Position numbers and translations under genes: made by a program
The notes under the pieces: model-generated
Database searches by the model: none
Told to the model about the DNA's origin: nothing
What the model saw: the letters and a program-made list of their open reading frames with translations, nothing else
Source: a bacterium
GTDB lineage: Bacteria; SZUA-79; Acidulodesulfobacterales; Acidulodesulfobacteraceae
DNA length: 64,000 bases
Assembly: GCA_021800805.1 (NCBI GenBank)
Contig: JAJYYR010000002.1
Coordinates: forward strand, 215,138-279,137
Direction: 5' to 3'
Shown here: positions 15,932 through 25,070 of the stretch, piece after piece
How positions within the stretch are numbered: position 1 is the stretch's first letter
Layout: each line of letters starts with the position of its first letter

Positions 15932-18748
15932 TTATTTGAAATTAAATAATTCGGCTAAATATCCGCCGATAGACGAATCCTCATTAAGAGAAATTTCCTC
16001 CGGCGTTCCGTATGCGATTATTCTGCCGCCGCCTTCGCCGCCTTCAGGTCCCATATCGATTATATAATCAGCCGATTTTATTACGTCTAAATTATGTTCT
16101 ATGACTATGACGGTATTACCCGCTTCTACCAAAAGATTTAATATATTTAAAAGTTTGCTTATATCGTCAAAATGGAGCCCCGTAGTAGGTTCGTCAAGTA
16201 TATAAAGCGTTTTATACTGCCCCGGTCTCGATAGTTCTTTCGAGAGTTTTATCCTTTGAGCCTCACCTCCGGATAATGTAGTCGCAAGTTGTCCTAAATT
16301 TATATAATCGAGTCCCACGTCGATTAAAAACTTTAGCTTGTGCGCAAGAGCCGGAAATGCGTCAAAGAATCCATAAGCTTCTTTTACGGTCATGTTTAAT
16401 ACGTCGTAAATATTTTTATTCTTGAACGCAATTTCTAAAGTAGGCCCGTTATATCTTTTACCCTTGCAGACATCGCACATTACATAGACGTCCGGCATAA
16501 AAAGCATTTCTATTTTTTTTACCCCGTCCCCGCTGCAGGCTTCGCATCTGCCGCCTTTTACGTTAAAGCTGAACCTGCCGGGGTCATAGCCTCTTGCTCT
16601 CGATTCTTTAGTTCCCGCAAAAATATCCCTTATAATCGTAAATATTCCGGTATAAGTCGCAGGATTAGATCTTGGCGTCCTGCCTATAGGAGACTGGTCT
16701 ATATTGACTACCCTGTCGAAATATTTTACGTTTCTTATACCCTCTATCTCAAATTTTTTAAAATCGGTTGTATATCCGTTTATATAAGCCGATATTGCCT
16801 GATAAAGCGTATCTATTATTAAAGTGCTTTTCCCCGACCCCGATACGCCGGTTACGCATATAAAATTATTCAACGGAATTTTAACGTCGATATTTTTCAG
16901 GTTATTCATTTTTGCGCCCTTTATTTCCAAATAGCCGGATAAACTGCTCCTCCTAAAATTTGGTATGGCTATTTTTAATTTTCCCGTTAAATATTTGCCC
17001 GTTAAAGAATCGGGGTTTTTCATTATTTCGTCGGGCGTTCCCATAGCAACTATATAACCTCCGTTTTTACCCGCGCCCGGTCCCATATCGATTATATAGT
17101 CGGATTTAAGCATAGTAGCTTCGTCATGCTCGACGACGATGAGTGTATTGCCCTTATCCCGCAAATCAAAAATCGTTTTAAGAAGCCGCTCGTTGTCTCT
17201 CATATGCAATCCTATGCTCGGTTCGTCCATAACGTATAAAACTCCGGTTAGACCCGAGCCTATTTGCGAAGCAAGTCTTATTCTCTGGGATTCTCCTCCC
17301 GAAAGCGTTTGCGCCTGCCTTGAAAGCGTCAGATAGTCAAGCCCTACATTGGCTAAAAATTGCAGTCTGTCTTTAACCTCGTTTAAAATCTTTGCGGCTA
17401 TGCCTGCTTCATAATCGCTTAAGTTCAAATCTTTAAAAAAGCTTAGGGCATTTTTAACGCTTAAATTCACGATTTCGGCTATATTGAGCCCGCCTATTCT
17501 GTAACTTAAAGACTCTTTTTTTAACCTGAAACCGCCGCAACCGGGACAAGTTTTTTCCGCTTTAAATTTTTTAGGGTCAAGCAGATAGCTCCCTTCGGCT
17601 ATATTTCTTTCAAGCAGGGGTATAACGCCTTCCCAGTATTTTAAATGAAATGATTTATCGCCTCCTACTGCATCGTAAAACTTTATTTTTTCGCCGCCCG
17701 AGCCATAGAGTATCGCATGCTTTATATCCTGGCTTAATTCTGCAAAAGCAGTATCAGGATTAAATCCATAATATTTAGATAATGCGTTTATAATTTGATT
17801 TTTGTAAACCGGGGTAGAGTTTTTGAAAATAATTATCGCATCTTCTTTTAAGGAAAGGTTTTTATCGGGAATTATAAGGTCTTCGTCAAAATATTCTTTG
17901 TAACCTAATCCGCCGCATTCCGAACAGGCGCCCTGCGGACTGTTAAACGAAAAAATCGCCGGCTCCGGTTTGCCGCCGTAACTTATATTGCAGTCAAAGC
18001 AAATTGAGTTTTCGGTCAATATCTCTTCCCTGTCTTCATACTTTAGTTTTAAAATACCGGAAGATAATTTTAAAGCAAGCTCTATGGAATCGAATAATCT
18101 TTTTTTGTTTTCTTCTTTGATGACTAACCTGTCGATAACCAAATCTATATTATGTTTCTTTTTTTTATCGAGATTAATAGGCTCGTCTAAGTTATATTCT
18201 TTGCCGTCGGCATATATTCTATAGAATCCGTGTTTAAGATAATCTTCGAATTTTGCCTTAAACTCTCCCTTTCTACCTATAGCTACGGGAGATAAAACTA
18301 TCAGTTTTTCCCCTGCTTTATTGGAGTAAACCGATTCCACCATCTGATCTACGGTCTTAGGTTCTATTTTTTTGCCGCAATTATAGCAGTAGGGAACTCC
18401 AATTCTTGCAAAAAGGACTCTGAGATAATCGTAAATTTCGGTAATAGTTCCTACCGTGGAACGCGGGTTTTTGCTTACGGATTTTTGTTCTATAGAAATA
18501 GCCGGCGAAAGCCCTTCTACGGAATCGACGTCAGGCTTATCCATCTGCTCCATAAATTGTCTTGCGTAAGAAGACAACGACTCCAAGTATCTCCTCTGAC
18601 CTTCGGCAAATATAGTGTCAAAAGCCAAGGAGGACTTGCCTGAGCCTGAAAGTCCGGTTATTACGACAAGTTTATCTTTTGGAATTTCTAAACTTATATT
18701 TTTTAAATTATGCTGTCTTGCACCTTTTATTATTATCTTTCTATCCAT
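15932..18748 (-). CDS. uvrA: Excinuclease ABC subunit A
   Basis: DNA damage sensor of nucleotide excision repair. The 938 residues match the family. It has two ABC ATPase modules with Walker [10 protein letters not shown] near residue 34 and GVSGSGKST in the second half. Zinc-binding cysteine pairs include [21 protein letters not shown] and CDVCKGKRY. Signature motifs LSGGESQRI and LSGGEAQRI are both intact. Its start overlaps the 3' end of pdxA by 16 bases. With mfd a few genes upstream, the operon groups global and transcription-coupled repair functions. Confidence 0.98.
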   Translation of the reverse strand: MDRKIIIKGARQHNLKNISLEIPKDKLVVITGLSGSGKSSLAFDTIFAEGQRRYLESLSSYARQFMEQMDKPDVDSVEGLSPAISIEQKSVSKNPRSTVGTITEIYDYLRVLFARIGVPYCYNCGKKIEPKTVDQMVESVYSNKAGEKLIVLSPVAIGRKGEFKAKFEDYLKHGFYRIYADGKEYNLDEPINLDKKKKHNIDLVIDRLVIKEENKKRLFDSIELALKLSSGILKLKYEDREEILTENSICFDCNISYGGKPEPAIFSFNSPQGACSECGGLGYKEYFDEDLIIPDKNLSLKEDAIIIFKNSTPVYKNQIINALSKYYGFNPDTAFAELSQDIKHAILYGSGGEKIKFYDAVGGDKSFHLKYWEGVIPLLERNIAEGSYLLDPKKFKAEKTCPGCGGFRLKKESLSYRIGGLNIAEIVNLSVKNALSFFKDLNLSDYEAGIAAKILNEVKDRLQFLANVGLDYLTLSRQAQTLSGGESQRIRLASQIGSGLTGVLYVMDEPSIGLHMRDNERLLKTIFDLRDKGNTLIVVEHDEATMLKSDYIIDMGPGAGKNGGYIVAMGTPDEIMKNPDSLTGKYLTGKLKIAIPNFRRSSLSGYLEIKGAKMNNLKNIDVKIPLNNFICVTGVSGSGKSTLIIDTLYQAISAYINGYTTDFKKFEIEGIRNVKYFDRVVNIDQSPIGRTPRSNPATYTGIFTIIRDIFAGTKESRARGYDPGRFSFNVKGGRCEACSGDGVKKIEMLFMPDVYVMCDVCKGKRYNGPTLEIAFKNKNIYDVLNMTVKEAYGFFDAFPALAHKLKFLIDVGLDYINLGQLATTLSGGEAQRIKLSKELSRPGQYKTLYILDEPTTGLHFDDISKLLNILNLLVEAGNTVIVIEHNLDVIKSADYIIDMGPEGGEGGGRIIAYGTPEEISLNEDSSIGGYLAELFNFK

Positions 18749-19761
18749 TTATTTCTGTTCTCCGATATCCTGCGGACTAATTTTATCGATTCGACCATAC
18801 TTTCGTAATCCGCTATATTTTTACCCGCAATATCGTAAGCCGTCCCGTGAACCGGAGACGTTCTTATAATTTTAAGACCGGCGGTAACGTTAACCCCTTT
18901 ATTAAAGGAAAGAAGTTTAAACGGAATCAGCGCCTGGTCGTGATACATAGAAACTATTAGATCGTAATCTTTATACCTTTTTGCAAAAAAACTGTCCGCC
19001 GGAAACGGACCCTCTATGCTTTCTTTTTTATTTTTAAATTCTTCCACGACAGGCATTATAACATCTTTTTCCTCATTTCCTATTCTTCCGTTTTCTCCGG
19101 CATGCGGATTTAGACCCAATACCGCGATACGCGGATTCTCTTTGCCAAAATCGTTTTTTATCCAGTTGAGCGAAGTATTTATGATTTTCCTTAATAAATC
19201 TTTCGTTATTTTAATATGAACGGTCGATAAGGGAATGTGAATGGTGGCAAGAACGGTTATTATTTTTTTTGAATAAAACAACATAGCAAAATCGTCGGAT
19301 CCGGTTAAATACCCTAATAGTTCGGTATGCCCTCCAAACCTTGCCCCGCCTTCAAGCATCATATCTTTATTAATAGGGGCGGTAGCGAAACCGCATATTT
19401 TACCGTCTGCAGAAAAATTTACCGCCGTTTCTATATATCGTTCGACGTCTTTTGCATATTCCGGATTAACCGCTCCTAATTTAACGGAACCGTAAAACTT
19501 AGAAGATAAATCTATTACGTTAATTTTTCCGTTTTTGAACGATGTTTTAAGAGGCGATTCCGGTCTTATTAAATTTAGCGGGATATTTGATTTTATTATA
19601 TTTTTCGAAACATTTTCTATATGTCCGAAAGAACCGAAAATAACAGGTTTAACGAATCCACTTTTCTTGATAAAATATTCCGACGACTTTACCGCAATTT
19701 CCGGCCCTATACCGCCGGGATCTCCCATTGTAATGCCTATAAAACAGTTTTCTCTATCCAA
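18733..19761 (-). CDS. pdxA: 4-hydroxythreonine-4-phosphate dehydrogenase
   Basis: NAD-dependent enzyme of the DXP-dependent pyridoxal phosphate pathway. The 342 residues are slightly longer than usual. It has the N-terminal [16 protein letters not shown]. Metal-ligand histidines lie in [10 protein letters not shown] and [12 protein letters not shown], and the C-terminal [15 protein letters not shown] is complete. It lies between a SurA-like foldase gene and uvrA, a gene order common in deltaproteobacteria, where pdxA often follows surA. Confidence 0.96.
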   Translation of the reverse strand: MDRENCFIGITMGDPGGIGPEIAVKSSEYFIKKSGFVKPVIFGSFGHIENVSKNIIKSNIPLNLIRPESPLKTSFKNGKINVIDLSSKFYGSVKLGAVNPEYAKDVERYIETAVNFSADGKICGFATAPINKDMMLEGGARFGGHTELLGYLTGSDDFAMLFYSKKIITVLATIHIPLSTVHIKITKDLLRKIINTSLNWIKNDFGKENPRIAVLGLNPHAGENGRIGNEEKDVIMPVVEEFKNKKESIEGPFPADSFFAKRYKDYDLIVSMYHDQALIPFKLLSFNKGVNVTAGLKIIRTSPVHGTAYDIAGKNIADYESMVESIKLVRRISENRNKWIER

Positions 19762-19788
19762 TTTAAATTTTAATTTTATTATGCCTTA

Positions 19789-20814
19789 TTAAGCAGCGAT
19801 CAATATCTTGACGTAAGAATTTTTTCTTGCTTTTTTTAAAATTTTTTCGAGGTATTTATTTGTTTTATATTTTTCTAAAATAGAAAATATTTCCGGTCTT
19901 GCCTGCTTGAAGGTTTTAAACGAACCCATCTTTTTTCCGACAGATTTTAATACGGCATAACCAAACTTAGTTCTTATAACGCCGCTGACTTCTCCAACAT
20001 GAAGCTTAAAAGCCGTGGCCGAAAAATTTGGGGATAATTTATTTTTGTAGATATAGCCTATTCTTCCGCCGTTTTTTTCGGAAGGGTCTTCGGAATATTT
20101 TCTTGCTAAAGAGGAAAAACTTTTATTTCCGGCTATAGCTTCTTCTCTAATCTTAGAAATTCTTTTATATATTTCTTCCCTTAATTTCTTATTTGCATTT
20201 GAAGGAACGGCTAAAAATATAAGTTTTAAATTTACCTTAGGCTCGCCCCTGAATTCTTCAATATTTTTTTTATAATAATCGACCAACTGCCGCTTAGTTA
20301 TAACCATCTTATTGCCGTAAACTTTCCTTAAAAGCTCTACTTCGGAGAAATGGTTTTTAACCTGTTTTATATAAGCTTCTTTTGTGATGCCTCTTTTAGC
20401 GAGAAAATTGAAAAATTGGCTTACCGTAAAGTTATTTGCAAGAGCCACAGCTTTAATATATGCGTTTAATTGTTTTGGAGCAATATATATAGCCGCTTTC
20501 TCTTCTTCCTGCTTAATTAAAATATCGTCCACTAAAAGATTTAAAACATCTTTAGTTTTGGACATTGTCGCCGAATCCGACTGCGTAAAAATTCCACGCG
20601 ATGCTTCATTTTGCATCTGCTCATAATCTTCGAACGCCTGCCTGTTGAATTTTGCAAATTCATACAGGGTTATAGGCGTCTTATTGACTACGGCAATTAC
20701 TTGGTCTATTATGACGGCATCCGCATTTCTTACTCCCGCGGAAAACAAAATAACCGCAAAAATACCGGTAATTATCAATATCTGAATCTTAATCTTTTTT
20801 ATTATATTTATCAT
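19789..20814 (-). CDS. SurA-like periplasmic peptidyl-prolyl isomerase
   Basis: A 341-residue exported foldase. An N-terminal hydrophobic segment (about 8-32, ending RNADA) is a signal peptide. A SurA-type N-domain follows (VIDQVIAVVNKTPITLYEF). One parvulin domain lies at about 195-300, with FSSLARKYSEDPS, GGRIGYI and SGVIRTKFGYAVLK. SurA of E. coli has two parvulin domains; only one is visible here. It is followed by pdxA and preceded by a second parvulin lipoprotein. It probably helps outer-membrane protein maturation. Confidence 0.85.
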   Translation of the reverse strand: MINIIKKIKIQILIITGIFAVILFSAGVRNADAVIIDQVIAVVNKTPITLYEFAKFNRQAFEDYEQMQNEASRGIFTQSDSATMSKTKDVLNLLVDDILIKQEEEKAAIYIAPKQLNAYIKAVALANNFTVSQFFNFLAKRGITKEAYIKQVKNHFSEVELLRKVYGNKMVITKRQLVDYYKKNIEEFRGEPKVNLKLIFLAVPSNANKKLREEIYKRISKIREEAIAGNKSFSSLARKYSEDPSEKNGGRIGYIYKNKLSPNFSATAFKLHVGEVSGVIRTKFGYAVLKSVGKKMGSFKTFKQARPEIFSILEKYKTNKYLEKILKKARKNSYVKILIAA

Positions 20815-20898
20815 AAGTCAATTTGGTTCTTCCGCTTTAGCGGCTATTCCGGTCTGCACGCATATGCCGGAATAGCCGTATGCAGTAAAATTACCCGC

Positions 20899-21831
20899 TT
20901 ATCCCTGTTTTTTAGCAGTTGCCGGAGCGGGAGCCGCCTTCTGAGCCTGAATACCTGAGCTGCTGCCGGAATTTGCAACGGGTAAATTTTCGTAAAAATA
21001 CTTTACTTTGGATTTTTTCCTTAAATTTTGCACAAAAGCCTTCAGGATATTTGAAGCTTCTTTCTGCTTCATCATCATAACTATATCTCCTTTGACGGAG
21101 GAAAAAGGCTTAGGTTTGCCGGCTACGATATTATTCAGTTTTATTATGTCGTAATTACTGCCGACTTTAACTATTTTTGAGATACCGCCTACTTTTGGAA
21201 TACCGAATGCCGCATTGTTAAATGCAGGATTTGTTTCCTGATATTTTATCCAGCCAAGAACTCCGCCGTTTTTACCGTTAGGCGCAGTGGAATATTTTTG
21301 AGCCGCCGCAGCGAAAGGCTTGCCGCCGACCAGCATTTTGTAAACATCCTGTGCCTGCTTCGGCGAATTTAGCTGTATATAGCTTACGTTAATTTTAGAA
21401 GGCACGTTAAACGTGAGATAGTGCTTTTTATAATAGGCTTTAGCATCGGCATCGCTTACTTTAACTTTGTTTGCCACCTCTTTATGCAATAAAAGCTGGA
21501 CCAGCAGTCCTTTTTTAAAATCTGAAACCTGCGTTTTATAAGCTTTGGATTTATTTATTCCTTCTTTTAAGGCTTCATTGACTAAAATTTGCCTGTCCAC
21601 AAGACTTTTGAGAAGCCTTTTCTCGCCCGCAGGCGTTTCGAGGTATGACCTTAATTGTGGTGGAAATTTAGACATTTGCTGATTAAACTTAGCCTCGGTA
21701 ATAGCTTTTCCGTTAACGGTGGCTATGACCTTCGAAGATGCGGACGGTTTTTTTGCGCATCCGTATAAACCCATCGATATAACAATGAATAATAAGGCAA
21801 TAAATAAAATCGAACCTTTAAACTTTTTCAT
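20899..21831 (-). CDS. Lipoprotein parvulin-type peptidyl-prolyl isomerase (PrsA/SurA-like)
   Basis: A 310-residue foldase anchored by a lipid: lipobox MGLYGC near residue 25. A SurA-type N-domain follows (VIATVNGKAITEAKFNQQM), then one parvulin domain at about 140-245 with FAAAAQKYSTAPNGKNGGVLGW and NYDIIKLNNI. The C-terminus is a low-complexity Ala/Pro/Ser tail (AQKAAPAPATAKKQG). It is encoded between mfd and the soluble SurA-like protein, so the two foldases form a pair and probably act on the same exported clients. Confidence 0.85.
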   Translation of the reverse strand: MKKFKGSILFIALLFIVISMGLYGCAKKPSASSKVIATVNGKAITEAKFNQQMSKFPPQLRSYLETPAGEKRLLKSLVDRQILVNEALKEGINKSKAYKTQVSDFKKGLLVQLLLHKEVANKVKVSDADAKAYYKKHYLTFNVPSKINVSYIQLNSPKQAQDVYKMLVGGKPFAAAAQKYSTAPNGKNGGVLGWIKYQETNPAFNNAAFGIPKVGGISKIVKVGSNYDIIKLNNIVAGKPKPFSSVKGDIVMMMKQKEASNILKAFVQNLRKKSKVKYFYENLPVANSGSSSGIQAQKAAPAPATAKKQG

Positions 21832-21878
21832 TTTTCCCTCTTAATACATAAAAGTTAAAATTAAATATACAAATATCT

Positions 21879-24800
21879 TTAAATATTAACATAGCTATAT
21901 AAACGTTGCAAGATAATTTTAGCCCCTTCTAATTTATCAACGGTCAAAACCTCTTTCTTTAATCTTATCTTTATTTTGAACTCTCCTGTAAAGTTAAACA
22001 TATAAAGCGATGAAAACTCTTTATCGTTTACTAATTTAACTAACGCTTCAAAAACTGCTCCCGCCGATTCATGAAATTCCAATATAAATTCTTTTTCTTT
22101 TATTTCAAGAAACTGAATTTTTGAATTTTTCATATAGTTTTTTAGTTCCGTTATTTTTAAAAGATTGGAGACGGAATCTTCAATTTTCCCGAATCTGTCT
22201 TTAAGTTCGGCTCTTATTTTATCGACGTCGCTTTCACTGTTGCAATTCGAAAGTTTTCTATATATCGACATCTTTGTTTTTCCGTCGCTTATGTAAGAAT
22301 CGGGAATATGCGACGATAAATTTACTTTTACCTCCGGAATTATTTGAACGGGTAAAACAATCCCTTGTATTTTTTCTATCTCTTCTTTGAGCATCTGCAT
22401 GCACATTTCAAGTCCTACGGCGTTTATATGTCCCGATTGCGCCCCTCCAAGGACATTTCCCGCCCCTCTTATTTCCAAATCTGCCATTGCAAGTTTAAAA
22501 CCTGAACTTAGTTCGCTGTAATCTTTAATCGCGTTAAGCCTCTTTCTTTGTTCGGCGCTTAAACTATCCTTATTCGTTCCCGTGACGAGCAGACAGTATG
22601 CTTGTATATGCGACCTTCCTACCCTCCCTCTTAGCTGATAAAGCTGGCTTAAACCGAATTGTTCGGCATTATTTATGATAATCGTATTTACGTTAGGGTT
22701 ATCTAAGCCGGATTCTATTATAGCCGTCGAAAGAAGCATATCGTAACCTTTATCGTAAAATACATGCATAATATTCATAATTTCTTCGGAATCCAGCCGT
22801 CCGTGAACAACTCCTATTCTGATATCCGGCATTATTTTTTTAAGACTGCCGTAAACCGAATCTAACCGCGATATTCTGTTGTCTATAAAATAAACCTGCC
22901 CACCCCTGTTTAATTCTTTAAAAACGGCATCCTTGATAATCCCGTCTTCATATACGGCTATATCCGTAATAACATTTTTCCTGCCGGAAGGCGGGGTGCT
23001 TATAATGCTTAAATCTCTTATTCCCGACATAGAAAGATAAAGCGTCCTCGGGATAGGCGTTGCGCTCATGGCAAGCACGTCTATGGAGTACCTTATTTTT
23101 TTAATTTTTTCTTTTTGAAGCGCGCCGAATTTTTGTTCTTCGTCTATAATCAAAAGTCCTATATCATTGTATGCTATCTTTTCGGATAATAGTTTATGCG
23201 TCCCTATTATTATGTCTATGCTCCCGTTTTTAATCCCTTCAATTATTTTTTTTTCCTCGTTTTTTTTAATAAACCTTGAAATACATGCTACTTTTACCGG
23301 ATATTTTTCAAATCTTTTTTTAAAATTATTGTAATGCTGATCTACTAAAAGAGTGGTAGGAGCTATTAACACAACCTGCTTCCCATCCATAGCGGCTTTA
23401 AAAGCCGCTCTTATTGCAACTTCCGTTTTTCCAAACCCGACGTCTCCGCAAATCAACCTGTCCATAGGCTTATTACCGCGCATATCGGATAGGACTTCCT
23501 TTATAGCCTTAGACTGGTCATCCGTTTCTTCAAATTCAAAACTTTCCTCGAATTCTCTGTATTCCTCGTCTTCTTCGGAAAAGGCAAATCCCCTTTCGGT
23601 CATTCTTTTGGCATACAAAACTTTTAAATCGTCGGCTATCTCTTCAACCTTCTTTTTCGCCCTCACCTTTGCCTTTTCCCACGATTTATTTCCCAGTCTG
23701 CTTAATGCCGGAAAATTTTCTTCGGAAGAGGCAATATATTTGTGAAGCAGGTATATTTTATCGGAAGGAACGAAAAGCTTATCTCCGCCTTCAAAGAGAA
23801 GAGTAAAATAATCTGATGAAATTCCGTTAAGAGTTATATTTTTTATTTCGCTGAATTTTGCTATGCCGAATTCATCGTGAACTACGAAATCGCCCGGATT
23901 AAGCTCTTCTATGCTTTTAAAGTAATCGGCTCCCTTTGATATGCGGCCTGATTCAGGAATTAAATCCAAATGTTCCCTAAAAAGTTCTTCTTCTTTAATT
24001 ATAAAGAGTTTATGCTTTTTAGATATGATACCCGACGAAATATCTCCATTTGATATTTGAAACCTGCCGCCCGTCTTCTCTTCGTCTAAGCCTATGGACT
24101 CAAAAATAATTTTTAACCTGTCTTTATGAATATCATTTTTTGACGCTATTATTATTTTGTATCCTTTTTCGATAAGATTAATAAAAATTTTCTTAATTAA
24201 AGTTAAGTTTAATTTTCCGTCTTTATATTTTAGTTTTGAGATAAAATCGATATTGCCGGATTCTATAGCGGACGATAACCGTCCTATTGGATTTTCGGGA
24301 TTTTTAATACCGTAATATATTGCAGATTTTTTATAATTATAAAAATAAAATTTATCTAAATTATTCAAAGAGGCGTTAAAAAGATTTTTATTTAACGTAT
24401 CGCGGTTTAACGCATCTAATAGTTCGGTTTCCGGTTCTTCTATATATAAAACCGGATTTTCTAATACCTCTAAAATATTAAGCTTCTTTTCGTAATAATC
24501 CGGTTTGACCGGAAATACCGTAAAACTGTCAATGTTTTTAAAGCTTATCTGTGTATTTAAATCAAAATATCTTATGCCTTCGGCGGTTTCGTCAAAAAAA
24601 TCTATCCTTACCGGATATAGACCGTCTCCGCTAAATATGTCGACAATACCGCCTCTGACGGCAAATTCGTTTTCGTTTTCAATTTGATTAGTCCTTTCGT
24701 AACCGTAAGAAATTAAAGTCTTTATAAGATTTTCTCTGGGAAAGTTCAATCCTTTCTTGATATGTATGAAAGAATTTAAAAGACTGCCCGGTTCCGGAAC

Positions 24801-25055
24801 TTTAGAGAAAAAAGAAAGCGGGGTTAAAATTATAACGGCATCGTCGTCATGTTTTAAATCATACAGGAGGCTTATGGGAATTATTTCTTCGCAAAAAGAG
24901 ATATTTTTAGACGAAAAAAAAGAGATATTTTTATATAAATCTTTAGCCGAGGCGTAGCTGTCGCATAAAAAAACGTATATTCCGCTTTCTTCTCCGATAG
25001 ATAATGAAATATCTAATGAAAAAACAGCCGGTGTTTTTAATTTTATCGAGTTCAA
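21879..25055 (-). CDS. mfd: Transcription-repair coupling factor
   Basis: Translocase that removes stalled RNA polymerase and recruits the Uvr proteins. The 1058 residues are about 90 shorter than E. coli Mfd, mostly in the UvrB-like N-terminal part. The RNA-polymerase interaction region begins NPGDFVVHDEFGIAKF. The helicase core has Walker A GDVGFGKTE, DEEQ box IIDEEQKFG, SATPIPRT, GRVGRS and QLRGR elements. The C-terminal TRCF domain is present. It overlaps no neighbour. uvrA is in the same run of minus-strand genes. Confidence 0.97.
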   Translation of the reverse strand: MNSIKLKTPAVFSLDISLSIGEESGIYVFLCDSYASAKDLYKNISFFSSKNISFCEEIIPISLLYDLKHDDDAVIILTPLSFFSKVPEPGSLLNSFIHIKKGLNFPRENLIKTLISYGYERTNQIENENEFAVRGGIVDIFSGDGLYPVRIDFFDETAEGIRYFDLNTQISFKNIDSFTVFPVKPDYYEKKLNILEVLENPVLYIEEPETELLDALNRDTLNKNLFNASLNNLDKFYFYNYKKSAIYYGIKNPENPIGRLSSAIESGNIDFISKLKYKDGKLNLTLIKKIFINLIEKGYKIIIASKNDIHKDRLKIIFESIGLDEEKTGGRFQISNGDISSGIISKKHKLFIIKEEELFREHLDLIPESGRISKGADYFKSIEELNPGDFVVHDEFGIAKFSEIKNITLNGISSDYFTLLFEGGDKLFVPSDKIYLLHKYIASSEENFPALSRLGNKSWEKAKVRAKKKVEEIADDLKVLYAKRMTERGFAFSEEDEEYREFEESFEFEETDDQSKAIKEVLSDMRGNKPMDRLICGDVGFGKTEVAIRAAFKAAMDGKQVVLIAPTTLLVDQHYNNFKKRFEKYPVKVACISRFIKKNEEKKIIEGIKNGSIDIIIGTHKLLSEKIAYNDIGLLIIDEEQKFGALQKEKIKKIRYSIDVLAMSATPIPRTLYLSMSGIRDLSIISTPPSGRKNVITDIAVYEDGIIKDAVFKELNRGGQVYFIDNRISRLDSVYGSLKKIMPDIRIGVVHGRLDSEEIMNIMHVFYDKGYDMLLSTAIIESGLDNPNVNTIIINNAEQFGLSQLYQLRGRVGRSHIQAYCLLVTGTNKDSLSAEQRKRLNAIKDYSELSSGFKLAMADLEIRGAGNVLGGAQSGHINAVGLEMCMQMLKEEIEKIQGIVLPVQIIPEVKVNLSSHIPDSYISDGKTKMSIYRKLSNCNSESDVDKIRAELKDRFGKIEDSVSNLLKITELKNYMKNSKIQFLEIKEKEFILEFHESAGAVFEALVKLVNDKEFSSLYMFNFTGEFKIKIRLKKEVLTVDKLEGAKIILQRLYSYVNI

Positions 25056-25070
25056 ATCAATATTATCGGA

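Noticed and set aside
15883..15945. Tandem repeats of TTTGAAAT-like units (possible CRISPR or operator array)
   Set aside because: The units are irregular and of low complexity, overlap the 3' end of uvrA, and lack regular spacers. No CRISPR array or cas gene is present in the window.
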